A stretch of 10,667 nucleotides of DNA, from NCBI GenBank assembly GCA_040904945.1, contig JBBDSM010000028.1:1-10667 (forward strand). Direction: 5' to 3'. Below are positions 1 to 7,703 of this stretch, piece after piece; the first letter of the stretch is position 1, and every line of letters starts with the position of its first letter. The notes below the pieces were generated by a model, which was not told the origin of the DNA, ran no database searches, and worked only from the letters and a program-made list of their open reading frames with translations. Source of the DNA: JAWLHJ01 sp040904945. GTDB lineage: Bacteria > Gemmatimonadota > Gemmatimonadetes > Longimicrobiales > Gaopeijiaceae. A program made the translations under genes and the position numbers.

Positions 1-1536
1 GAAGTACTTCATCGCGGGGAGCCATCCGTCGGGCACGCTGCGGTGCTGCTGCGCGACGCGCGACGTGCCGAAGCCGACGCCCGAGGCGGCGTGGATCGGG
101 TGCACGGCCGGGCCACCGACCTCAACGGGCGCAAGACCGGAGGGATCTTCCTCCTCTTCCTCTTCTTCCTCCTCGGGATACTGGGAGCGGCGGCGATCGG
201 GCAGCTTCGTGGTCCAGATGTTCGGGTCGGCCCCGTACTCGACGAGCAGCCGCATGGCGGTGACGTCCGTCGCGTAGGCCGCTCTCCAGAAGGGCGTGGC
301 GCCGGTGAAGTCGACGCCCATGCGGCCGGCGTTGTACGCGGCGTACCAGATATGTGTGGTGGTACGCTGGTTGGGCTCCGCGCCCGCCTCGAGGAGGGCC
401 TTCATGAGATCCAGATACGAGGTCTCCTGCACGCGGAACATCTGCGGTTGCGGATACCACGTCCGCAGCGACCACTCGATGTTCAGGGTCGCGAACAGCG
501 GGCCCGCTCCGTCGTCGCTGACGAGATTCGGATCCGCGCCGCGCTCGAGGAGCATCATGGCGAGGTCGTAGTTGCCGTTGATGACCGCCACCAGCAGAGG
601 GCTCGACTGGTCGCCGGAGGGATGGTTGATGTCCGCTCCCTCGTCGAGGAGGAGTCGGACCGTCTCCATATGGCCCTGCCGCGCCGCATAGTGGAGCGGC
701 GCGAAACCGCCCTGGACCCCGATCTGCTCCTCCGAGGAGAGCGCCTGGACGGGCGGCTCTGCGGGCTCTGCGGACTCTTCCTCCGGCCCCTCCTCGGCGG
801 TGGGCTCCGTGGCAGGTTCGGCCTCGGTGCTGTCCGGTGGCTCGTTGCCTTCCGGCTCAGCTTCAGGCTCCACTTCGGGCTTCTCACCCGCCTGAGCGGC
901 GCGAACGCTGGCGCGCTTGGCGCGCTCTTCGTCGTCTCGCTCGGCGATCGCCACATAGTCCTTCAGGGCCGTGGTGATCGACGGATCGGCGCCCAGCTCC
1001 AGGAGCGTGCGCACCGCAGCGGTCGCATTGTCCGAGGCGGCGAAGACGAGCGGCGTGCGGCTCTGGAAGCCGTCCGGCGCGTTGATGTCCGCGCCGTGTG
1101 CCACGAGCGCGCGGACCGACTCGGCGTCGTTGGCCTGCGCCGCGAAGTGGAGGGCCGTAACGCCGGTCGAGGTCCATGGGTCGGCCTCCGCCCCACGTTC
1201 GAGGAGCAACCGAACGATAGACGCGTGACCCGATCGTGCCGCGAGATGCAGCGGGGTGTATCCACCCACGCGGGTGAGCGGCTCCAGGCTGGCTCCCGCA
1301 TAGAGCAGAACGTCCACGATCTCCTGGCTGTCGTTCAAGGCGGCCCAGTGAAGTGCCGTCAGGCCGTCCGGCTGCGGGGCGTTGACGTCCGCGCCCTGCT
1401 GCAGAAGCGTCCGGACCTGCGCCGCGTCGTTGGCCTGGGCCGCGTCCGCGACCGGCGTCTCGACGGTGGTCGCGAAAGGCGCCGCGGCACCGAGCAACAG
1501 GCTCAGCCCGAGAATCGTAGCTGCGCGCAGGCTCAT
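1..1536 (-). CDS. Exported ankyrin-repeat protein (C-terminus cut by window edge)
   Basis: The frame is open from the ATG at 1536 to base 1, giving 512 codons, and continues outside the window. The start follows the DUF1552 stop by 7 bp, with GAGAG (partly inside that TGA) as a possible ribosome site. Residues 1-25 form a hydrophobic Sec-type signal peptide, so the product is probably periplasmic or surface-located. Ankyrin units are visible at about 28-56, 57-89, 91-123, 124-155, 158-190, 276-309, 310-342 and 421-450. They carry the usual G-TPLH-AA and LL-GAD signatures (YTPLHLAARSGH at 93-104). A degenerate unit with an insertion lies around 343-400. Residues 215-272 are an acidic Pro/Glu-rich linker that splits the array, and nine consecutive Glu sit at 465-473. 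Ankyrin arrays bind proteins, and none of the sequence looks catalytic. Its place as last gene after two exported proteins suggests a scaffold for them, which is inference. The ankyrin assignment is secure; the partner is unknown. Confidence 0.93.
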   Translation of the reverse strand, partial: MSLRAATILGLSLLLGAAAPFATTVETPVADAAQANDAAQVRTLLQQGADVNAPQPDGLTALHWAALNDSQEIVDVLLYAGASLEPLTRVGGYTPLHLAARSGHASIVRLLLERGAEADPWTSTGVTALHFAAQANDAESVRALVAHGADINAPDGFQSRTPLVFAASDNATAAVRTLLELGADPSITTALKDYVAIAERDDEERAKRASVRAAQAGEKPEVEPEAEPEGNEPPDSTEAEPATEPTAEEGPEEESAEPAEPPVQALSSEEQIGVQGGFAPLHYAARQGHMETVRLLLDEGADINHPSGDQSSPLLVAVINGNYDLAMMLLERGADPNLVSDDGAGPLFATLNIEWSLRTWYPQPQMFRVQETSYLDLMKALLEAGAEPNQRTTTHIWYAAYNAGRMGVDFTGATPFWRAAYATDVTAMRLLVEYGADPNIWTTKLPDRRRSQYPEEEEEEEEEDPSGLAPVEVGGPAVHPIHAASGVGFGTSRVAQQHRSVPDGWLPAMKYF

Positions 1537-1543
1537 GAGTCTC

Positions 1544-2965
1544 TCAGCGATGTGACGTGACCGCATTTGTGCTCCTCGAGAAGTCGAACGTGCCGTTGCT
1601 GTTGCCGAAGGAGTCGAGATCGTCGACGCCCAGCTTGTGGAGAAGGCTGAGCATGACGTTGGCCATCGGGGTTCCCGGGGCCGCCCGCACGTGGTTCTCG
1701 CCTTCGAGGATGCCGTTCGCTCCGCCGACCAGGAAGAGGGGGCAGCGGATGTGGTTGTGCAGGTTCGAGTCGGCCATCGCCGATCCGTACATGACCAGGG
1801 TCTTGTCGAGCAACGTCCCGTCGCCGTCCTCGGCCGCCGCCAGCTTGTCGAGGAAGTACGGGATCATCGAGACGTGGTATGTATTAATCTTGGCGAAGTC
1901 GAGGATCCGCTCCTCGCGGCCACCGTGGTGCGACGCGGCGTGGAACGGCGAGTCCGATCCGCTCTCCGGGTACACTCGCGGCGACGCGTCACGGGCCATC
2001 TTCAGCGAGAACACCCGGGTCGTGTCGGCCTTGAACGCCAGCACCTGGAGGTCGAACATCAGGTGCATGTGCTCGGCGAAGTCGTCCGGCACGCCGACCG
2101 GTGCCTCTGGAATCTCCCGCTCCTCGCCGCTGCTGTTCTGGGCCTCGATGCGCTGGATGCGCTGCTCGAGCTCACGGATGTTCGTCGAATACAGGTCCAA
2201 ACGGTGACGGTCGGCCGGCCCGAGGTTGTTCCGCAGCCCCGACATCTCGCCCGTGACCCAGTCGAGGATGCTGCGGTCCGTCGCCATGCGCTCGGCCCGC
2301 TGCTCCGGTGTGCCGCCCGCGCCGAAGAGCTGCTCGAAGATCGCGCGCGGATCGCGGATCATGGGGAGCGGCTCGGTCGGTGAGCCCCAGCTGATGGTGT
2401 CGGTGTAGACGCACGAATAGCCGTAGGCGCAACCGCCGGCCTGGTCTACGTGCTCGATGGTGAGCTGCATGGACGGAATCGGGGTCTCGCCGCCCATGCG
2501 CTTCGCGTACACCTGATCGAACGAGGTGCCGGCGAACACGTCGGAGCCCTGCGTCTGCTTCGGGTGCGACTGCGTCAGGAAGACCGCCGCCGTCCGGAAG
2601 TGATCCCCTCCGATCTCGGCCGGCGAGAACGCGTCGGCCATGCGCGAGTCGGTATCGCTGACGATGGTCAGGTACTTACGGTACTTCTCCAGGGGCTGCA
2701 GGCTGCTCGTGGAGAGGTCGAAGTTCTTGCCCTCGTCGTGAGGCGACCACAGCCCGAGCGTGGCACCGACGTCGTTGGAGCCTGCGCTGCCGTGCACGTT
2801 CTCGATGCACACCAGGCGCGTGCTGTCCGCCGCCTTGCCCGCTTCCGTCGCCGCGAGGGGTCGTGAGGCAGGGACCATGGCATCGAGGAGCGGTAGGCCT
2901 ACGGTCGCGCCCATGCCCTTCAGCATCGCCCTTCGCGAGATGTGCTTTCCGGTCACGTATTCCAT
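1544..2965 (-). CDS. DUF1552 (HXXSHH) protein with Tat signal
   Basis: This 473-residue protein starts at the ATG at 2965, with GAGG about 9 bases upstream. The N-terminus carries a twin-arginine signal (SRRAMLKGMG, 10-19) followed by a hydrophobic stretch (ATVGLPLLDAMVPA, 20-33), so it is probably exported folded, perhaps with a bound cofactor or metal. The family-naming motif is present as HAASHH at 342-347. The C-terminal block GDGTLLDKTLVMYGS (381-395) followed by NLHNH (401-405) is typical of DUF1552 and resembles the metal-binding tail of DUF1501/sulfatase-like proteins. The length is normal for the family and no residue is obviously missing. It lies 26 bp after the DUF1592 gene and 7 bp before the ankyrin gene, a pairing seen often from memory in planctomycetes, acidobacteria and related groups. 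The biochemical activity is not established. A hydrolase of the alkaline-phosphatase/sulfatase type is a guess from motif resemblance. Confidence 0.95.
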   Translation of the reverse strand: MEYVTGKHISRRAMLKGMGATVGLPLLDAMVPASRPLAATEAGKAADSTRLVCIENVHGSAGSNDVGATLGLWSPHDEGKNFDLSTSSLQPLEKYRKYLTIVSDTDSRMADAFSPAEIGGDHFRTAAVFLTQSHPKQTQGSDVFAGTSFDQVYAKRMGGETPIPSMQLTIEHVDQAGGCAYGYSCVYTDTISWGSPTEPLPMIRDPRAIFEQLFGAGGTPEQRAERMATDRSILDWVTGEMSGLRNNLGPADRHRLDLYSTNIRELEQRIQRIEAQNSSGEEREIPEAPVGVPDDFAEHMHLMFDLQVLAFKADTTRVFSLKMARDASPRVYPESGSDSPFHAASHHGGREERILDFAKINTYHVSMIPYFLDKLAAAEDGDGTLLDKTLVMYGSAMADSNLHNHIRCPLFLVGGANGILEGENHVRAAPGTPMANVMLSLLHKLGVDDLDSFGNSNGTFDFSRSTNAVTSHR

Positions 2966-2991
2966 CGTTCTGCCTCGTTCGAGGTGGGGGT

Positions 2992-5433
2992 TCAGTTGTT
3001 GTCTCTGGCCGACTCTGTCGTAACCGCGGGTTGGCCTGCGCGGCTCGTCCGGAACGCGGGGGTCGTCACCACGCCCAGGACGTAGGCCGACAGGCGGTGA
3101 TCCTGCTCCGCGGCGACCCGGGTGATCTCACGAACGGCGGGCTGGTCGAAGTACTCGACCCGCCGACCGAGCGCATACGCCATCATGTTTTCGGTGAAGA
3201 CGCGGTAGAAGACTTCGGGTCGGCGGAGGAGCGCGGAGCGGAGTCCGTCCACACCCTCGATCGGCGTGCCGTCGTACAGCTCGGACCGTGTATCCACGGG
3301 ATTGCCGCCGTCGCGGGCTCGCCAGGCGCCGGTGACGTCGAAGTTCTCGAACGCGAGCCCGATCGGGTCGATGACGTTGTGGCAGGAAGAGCACGCCGGG
3401 TTCGCCCGGTGCTGCTCCATCCGCTCGCGAACCGTCAGGAACCGTCCGTCCTCGGCGGCGTCCGTCGCTTCGAGCTCCGGCACGTTCGGCGGAGGTGGTG
3501 GGGGTGGCGATCCGAGAAGGACCTCCATGACCCACTTCCCGCGCAGCACCGGCGAGGTGCGATTCGCGTGCGACGTCAGCGTGAGGATGCTGCCGTGCCC
3601 GAGGACGCCGCGGCGCCTCTCGTCCGGGTACTGCACGCGCCGGAAGTCGGGGCCGAGCACCCCGGGCATCCCATAATGACGGGCCAGCCGCTCGTTGACG
3701 AAGGTGTAGTCCGCCGTCAGCAACTCGGTGATGCGGCGGTCGTCCTCGCGGATGTGGTCGAACAGCAGCTCGGTTTCCCGGTGCATCGCGTCGGCGAGCG
3801 TCTGGTCGTAGTACGGATAGCTCAAGGCGTCCGGGCGGATCTTGTCCAGGTCCTGCAGTCGGAGCCACTGGGCGGCGAAGCGCGTCGCGAGGGCTTCGGC
3901 GCGTGGGTCCGCGAGCATGCGGCGGACCTGACGTTCCAACTCGTCGTCGTCCGACAGGTCCTCCTGGTTGGCCAGGCGGATCAGCTCTTCGTCCGGCGGA
4001 GCGCCCCACAGGAAGAACGACAGTCGCGAGGCGAGATCCGCGTCCCGGATCGCGTAGATCTCTCCCGGCTCGACGTCGCTCGGCGCCTCCTCCATGCGGA
4101 ACACGAAGTGCGGGCTCGCCAGGGTCGCCTGGAGCGCGGTGCGGATGCCTCCCTCGAAGCCGCGGTCCTCGGCGCCCTCGTCGTAGAAGAACATGAGCCC
4201 CTCGACGTCGCGGTCACTGACTTCGCGGCGATAGGCTCGGGTGGCCAGATCGCGCACGATGCGTTCGGCGCACGGGCGCTCTTCCTCGGGCGCGGTGGGT
4301 CGGCAGCTGAACACGAGGCGACGCGTGGGCGTGTCCGAGACTCCGGTCACGCCGAAGGGGCCGAGGATCGTGACGCGCTGCAGATGCTGCTGCGTGCTGA
4401 CTCCGTACCCGATGCCGATCTGGCCATCGGCCATGGTGTGCTCGATGGGGCGGATGAGGTCGTCGAGGTCTCCCTCGAACTGCTTGACGAAGGCCACGGT
4501 CACGCGGTGCGGGCCGGCGGAGACCTGAATGGAGTCGGTCCGGATGTTCAGCCCGGAGGGCTCGGATTCATGCATCCAACGGTCGATGGGCAGCAGCGCG
4601 ACGCGCACCCCGTCGATGGAGATCTCGAGTTCGTCCTGCCCCCAGGTGCGGCCGAAGACTTCGCCTTCGACGGCGTTGTAGGGCATGACGTGGAACACGT
4701 ACTTCCCGTCGGCGGGGAAGGTGTGCATGACCGAGAGGCCTCCACGTGTCCCGAGAGGTGCGCCTTCCACCCGGTCCTTCTGCGACGCGATGCGGGGCAT
4801 CTCGTACATCGTGTTGTCGATCTCGGCCGTCGGATTGCCGAGCGCGAGCCGCGCGATCTGTCCGGCGGCTCTCAGGTATCCTTCGATGACCGTCGTCGAC
4901 GGCATCTGCACGTCGGCGATGTTGTCGAAGTTGGCGCTCTTCGTGTCCTCGGGCAGGTAGGTCGAGACGTCGACCTCGATCCCGAGTAGGTGTTCGACCG
5001 CGGCCTTGTACTCGGCTCGGTTGAGTCGCTGGAAGACGCGTGTGCCCGGGTCGGGGTTGCGTTGCCAGGCCTCGTCGAGGCGCCCCTCGAGCGAAAGGAC
5101 GAGGTCGTCGAGCACGGCCTCCTCGGGCCGCCGCGCGCCCGAAGGGGGCATCATGCCGGCGCGCAGCTTCTTGATCATCCGCTCCGCGACGTCGGCGTTG
5201 TTCGCCGCGTCCACTACGTCGAAGCCTTCGAGGGACAGCCCGCCGGTCAGGCGTCGCTCGCTGTGGCACCGGGTGCAGTACTGCTCGATGAGCTCGTTGG
5301 ACGCTGCCGGCTCGGACACTTCGGCTCGAGGCTCGGCGAGCGTCACGTCATCTGGGGCGAGGGGGGCGTCGGAGGCGAGACCCACCAGAAGGAGCCCGGT
5401 AACAACGAGCATCGCGGATGCAGACGTATTCAT
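2992..5433 (-). CDS. Exported DUF1592/DUF1588 c-type cytochrome-like protein
   Basis: I start this 813-residue protein at the ATG at 5433, because GAGGG lies a few bases upstream and residues 2-22 then form a clean signal peptide (MNTSASAMLVVTGLLLVGLA). A frame-open start at 5496 would bury that signal. A PSCyt1-type haem site CTRCH lies at 53-57, with GMMPP at 93-97 as the likely distal Met region. The domain order is DUF1587 (about 135-190, QRLNRAEY), a beta-rich carbohydrate-binding-like stretch (about 230-320), DUF1595 (about 387-446), DUF1592 (about 460-590, SRLSFFLWGAPPDEEL) and DUF1588 (about 609-706), then DUF1585 (about 724-794). The DUF1588 part holds SHANRTSPVLRGKW, a seven-proline run and a second haem site CSSCH at 681-685. 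This full architecture is the standard Planctomycete-type cytochrome set. The protein is expected in the periplasm with up to two covalent haems. Redox or polysaccharide-related roles have been suggested for relatives, but the substrate is unknown. It heads the run of three exported proteins. Confidence 0.95.
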   Translation of the reverse strand: MNTSASAMLVVTGLLLVGLASDAPLAPDDVTLAEPRAEVSEPAASNELIEQYCTRCHSERRLTGGLSLEGFDVVDAANNADVAERMIKKLRAGMMPPSGARRPEEAVLDDLVLSLEGRLDEAWQRNPDPGTRVFQRLNRAEYKAAVEHLLGIEVDVSTYLPEDTKSANFDNIADVQMPSTTVIEGYLRAAGQIARLALGNPTAEIDNTMYEMPRIASQKDRVEGAPLGTRGGLSVMHTFPADGKYVFHVMPYNAVEGEVFGRTWGQDELEISIDGVRVALLPIDRWMHESEPSGLNIRTDSIQVSAGPHRVTVAFVKQFEGDLDDLIRPIEHTMADGQIGIGYGVSTQQHLQRVTILGPFGVTGVSDTPTRRLVFSCRPTAPEEERPCAERIVRDLATRAYRREVSDRDVEGLMFFYDEGAEDRGFEGGIRTALQATLASPHFVFRMEEAPSDVEPGEIYAIRDADLASRLSFFLWGAPPDEELIRLANQEDLSDDDELERQVRRMLADPRAEALATRFAAQWLRLQDLDKIRPDALSYPYYDQTLADAMHRETELLFDHIREDDRRITELLTADYTFVNERLARHYGMPGVLGPDFRRVQYPDERRRGVLGHGSILTLTSHANRTSPVLRGKWVMEVLLGSPPPPPPPNVPELEATDAAEDGRFLTVRERMEQHRANPACSSCHNVIDPIGLAFENFDVTGAWRARDGGNPVDTRSELYDGTPIEGVDGLRSALLRRPEVFYRVFTENMMAYALGRRVEYFDQPAVREITRVAAEQDHRLSAYVLGVVTTPAFRTSRAGQPAVTTESARDNN

Positions 5434-5503
5434 ACCAACCCTCAGGCTCGAGCCACTTCGTGACCGACGGTAGCCATTCGGCGGCACCATCCACACGAGA
5501 AGA

Positions 5504-5546
5504 TGTCAACAGTCTCAGAATACGGGTTGGCGGGCCTGTGTGCCAG
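5504..5546 (-). promoter_or_regulatory. Possible promoter elements upstream of the DUF1592 gene
   Basis: On the minus strand CTGGCA (5546-5541) and TATTCT (5522-5517) are spaced by 18 bases, each matching four of six positions of the sigma70 boxes. A perfect TTGACA also lies at 5509-5504, but nothing like a -10 box sits 16-18 bases downstream of it. The site is 70-110 bases before the start of the three-gene run, where a promoter would be expected. This is a pattern match only, and sigma factor preferences in this organism are unknown. Confidence 0.25.
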
Positions 5547-5593
5547 TAAGTGGACCTTCGAGCCCGAGCGGGCGGCCCCTCATCGTGCTCACA

Positions 5594-5616
5594 AGGCGCC
5601 GGGGAGACCCGCGCCT
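5594..5616 (-). terminator. Possible hairpin after the TRIC gene
   Basis: Immediately past the TRIC stop codon (5618-5620) the sequence AGGCGC (5594-5599) pairs with GCGCCT (5611-5616). The enclosed bases can add a GGG:CCC inner stem. No T-run follows on the minus strand, so this is not a classic intrinsic terminator. Many G+C-rich genomes use such tail-less hairpins, and it would separate the phospholipase D/TRIC pair from the DUF1592 run. Confidence 0.35.
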
Positions 5617-5617
5617 G

Positions 5618-6247
5618 TCAGGAGCTCTCGTCCGGTTCGCCCAGGCTGAACACCGGCAGTGTCCAACCCCACACGATGGCCGATAACCTGAGACCCGCGA
5701 TCACCGCCATACCGGCGAGTGCAGCCACGGGCTCCACGAGCTCGAACGTTCCTCTGAGCACGAGGTAGGCCACGATGCCCGTGATGGCGGCCGTCGCGTA
5801 GATCTGGCCGCGGCGGATGACCATGGGGATCTCGGTGGTGAGCACGTCGCGGATCATGCCGCCCGCGACCCCGGTGATCGTACCCATGATGACACACACG
5901 ATGCCGGAGAGTCCTACACCTTCAGCGATCTGTGCACCGCTGATCGCGAACAGCGCGAGGCCGAGCGCGTCAGCTACGGCCAGGGCGCGATCCGGGGGCC
6001 GAAAGCGACGCGTCCACGCGACGGTGAGGAGCGCCGAGGCGACGATGATATACAGGTAGCGTGGCTGCGTGGTCCAGAAGACGGCGCGGTCGAGGAGCAG
6101 GTCGCGTGTAGTGCCGCCACCGATCGCGGTCACCATGGCGATGACGAAGACGCCGAGCAGGTCGAGACGCTTTCGGCCCGCGGCGAGCGCACCGCTCACG
6201 GCGAAGACTGCGACGCCGAGGAGGTCGAAGAACTGGATGGATATCAC
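5618..6247 (-). CDS. TRIC / UPF0126 family membrane protein (YicG-like)
   Basis: This 209-residue hydrophobic protein has about seven membrane segments and the tandem-repeat layout of the family. The two half-repeat signatures are AIGGGTTRDLLL at 41-52 and GVAGGMIRDVL at 126-136, and the N-terminal SGALAAGRKRLD (18-29) also matches E. coli YicG as I remember it. Members form trimeric inner-membrane pores. Prokaryotic TRIC proteins conduct monovalent cations, while YicG is reported to move glycine, so the cargo here is open. The start is GTG at 6247, because an in-frame TAG lies four codons upstream and no ATG fits. The only purine-rich block (GGGGA) is about 18 bases away, so initiation looks weak or coupled. 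It lies 22 bp after the phospholipase D stop, on the same strand, suggesting co-transcription. The length matches the family, and the short Glu/Ser-rich tail is unremarkable. Confidence 0.95.
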   Translation of the reverse strand: MISIQFFDLLGVAVFAVSGALAAGRKRLDLLGVFVIAMVTAIGGGTTRDLLLDRAVFWTTQPRYLYIIVASALLTVAWTRRFRPPDRALAVADALGLALFAISGAQIAEGVGLSGIVCVIMGTITGVAGGMIRDVLTTEIPMVIRRGQIYATAAITGIVAYLVLRGTFELVEPVAALAGMAVIAGLRLSAIVWGWTLPVFSLGEPDESS

Positions 6248-6269
6248 GGGCGCAATCTACGCGATTCCC

Positions 6270-7703
6270 CTACAGCACCGGCGCCAACAACCGCGCCGCC
6301 CGACTGCCGAGCTGCGTCGAGAGCGGGAGTCCCTCCAGGTCGTCGGTCGTGAACTCCGTGGACCGCTCGAAATCGGCCTCGAAGATTTCCTCCATTCGGG
6401 CCGCGGCCGACTCGTCCACGAGGACGGCGGTGATCTCGAAGTTCAGCCGAAGCGACCGGTTGTCGAGGTTGAGGGTGCCGATCCCGACCACGGTATCGTC
6501 CATGACGAACGTCTTCGAGTGCATGAATCCGGCGTTGTATCGAAAGATGCGGACGTCGGCGTCCAGCAACGGTCCGAAGTAGCTGAACGCCGCCAGATGG
6601 ACGAGGAAGATGTCCGTGCGCTCCGGCACCAGGAGGCGCACGTCCACGCCCCGCAGGCGTGCCAGGACGAGTGCGGCCGCCACGCCTTCGTCGGGAACCA
6701 GGTACGGGCTCGCCATCCAGAGCCTTCGCTCGGCGGCGTGGATGACGTGCTGGATGAGAAGGGATGCGGTTTCCACCGGATCCGCGGGGCCCGACGCGAC
6801 CATGACGGCCGCCACGTCGCTGCCGTCCGGCGCCTCCTCCGGGGTCCAGTCCAGCGGGAGCACGTCGGCGGTGGCCCAGTGCCAGTCCTCGACGAATACG
6901 AGTTGGAGACCGAGCGCCGCCGGCCCCACCAGGTGAAGGTGGGTATCGCGCCATGCGCCGATGTCCGGATCCCGTCCGAGGTACTCCTCGCCGATGTTCA
7001 GCCCGCCGACCCATCCCTCACGGCCGTCCACGACCACGATCTTGCGGTGATTCCGGAAGTTGAGCTGCGACCGGAGGCGCACGCCGCGACCCAGCCGGAA
7101 CCCGGCGGTCTTCACTCCGGCCTCCTCGAGCGTGTTCATCCATGACTCGGGCAGATGGTAGCTCCCGGCGCCGTCGAAGAGAAACCGCACCATGACGCCC
7201 TCGCTCGCCTTCCGGATGAGGATCTCCTGCAAGCGGCGCCCCACCTCGTCGTCCCGCACGGTGTAGAAGAGCACCAACAGCGTTTTGCGGGCGCGCTCCA
7301 TCCCCTGGAACATGCTCTCGTAGGTCTCCTCCCCGTCCACGAGGATCTCCACGGCGTTGCTACCGAGGATCGGCGTCTTGGCGAGCTTCTCGAGCGCGTC
7401 GAGGTCGCCCCGTCCGACGTCTATGGTCGTTCGGAACGCCCTCGCTCGCTCGGCCGCTTTCGCGGCTACCGCGGACAGCTCACGGTCCTCCCCGCGGCGG
7501 GCCGACACGTACCCCTCGAAGCGTCGGCGTCCGAAGATCCACCAGGCCGGCAGGGCGACCCAGGGCAGGGCATTCAAGGCGATCAGCCATGCGAGCGTCC
7601 CCTGCGCGGTGCGGGTCTGGAGCAGCGCGACGAGCGAATTGACGAAGCCCAGTACGTGGACGATGACGACGAGCGCAATCACCCAGGAAGGGATGCTCAC
7701 CAT
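6270..7703 (-). CDS. cls: Cardiolipin synthase-like phospholipase D
   Basis: With the start at the ATG at 7703 the protein has 477 residues, the usual size for bacterial ClsA-type enzymes. Two membrane segments lie at about 5-28 and 36-58, followed by a cytoplasmic catalytic part. Both HKD motifs are intact: HRKIVVVD at 219-226 and HSKTFVMD at 395-402. The flanking family blocks WVGGLNIGEEYLGR (231-244) and GTLNLDNRSLRLNFE (409-423) are present. Such enzymes join two phosphatidylglycerols into cardiolipin plus glycerol at the inner membrane. The symbol denotes the family rather than a specific paralogue. No convincing ribosome site precedes 7703. The same frame stays open far upstream, and a start at 8015 would give 581 residues with an extra N-terminal region, described separately. 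TRIC follows after 22 bp. The function is firm but the start is moderately sure. Confidence 0.93.
   Translation of the reverse strand: MVSIPSWVIALVVIVHVLGFVNSLVALLQTRTAQGTLAWLIALNALPWVALPAWWIFGRRRFEGYVSARRGEDRELSAVAAKAAERARAFRTTIDVGRGDLDALEKLAKTPILGSNAVEILVDGEETYESMFQGMERARKTLLVLFYTVRDDEVGRRLQEILIRKASEGVMVRFLFDGAGSYHLPESWMNTLEEAGVKTAGFRLGRGVRLRSQLNFRNHRKIVVVDGREGWVGGLNIGEEYLGRDPDIGAWRDTHLHLVGPAALGLQLVFVEDWHWATADVLPLDWTPEEAPDGSDVAAVMVASGPADPVETASLLIQHVIHAAERRLWMASPYLVPDEGVAAALVLARLRGVDVRLLVPERTDIFLVHLAAFSYFGPLLDADVRIFRYNAGFMHSKTFVMDDTVVGIGTLNLDNRSLRLNFEITAVLVDESAAARMEEIFEADFERSTEFTTDDLEGLPLSTQLGSRAARLLAPVL

Noticed and set aside
43..1560. Plus-strand open frame of 505 codons
   Set aside because: It is antisense to the ankyrin gene, whose repeats fix the true frame. 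The plus-strand translation is Arg-rich and featureless.
3487..3507. Run of proline codons as an unusual repeat
   Set aside because: A poly-proline stretch after RGKW-LG is a normal feature of DUF1588 domains.
2863..4989. Plus-strand open frame of 708 codons
   Set aside because: It lies opposite the DUF1592 protein, whose domains and haem motifs are unmistakable. Its translation is Arg/Val/Gly/His-rich with no family signature, a common mirror effect in G+C-rich genes.
5434..5496. Earlier start for the DUF1592 protein at 5496
   Set aside because: It would add 21 mostly basic residues before a clean signal peptide. The ATG at 5433 has a good GAGGG site.
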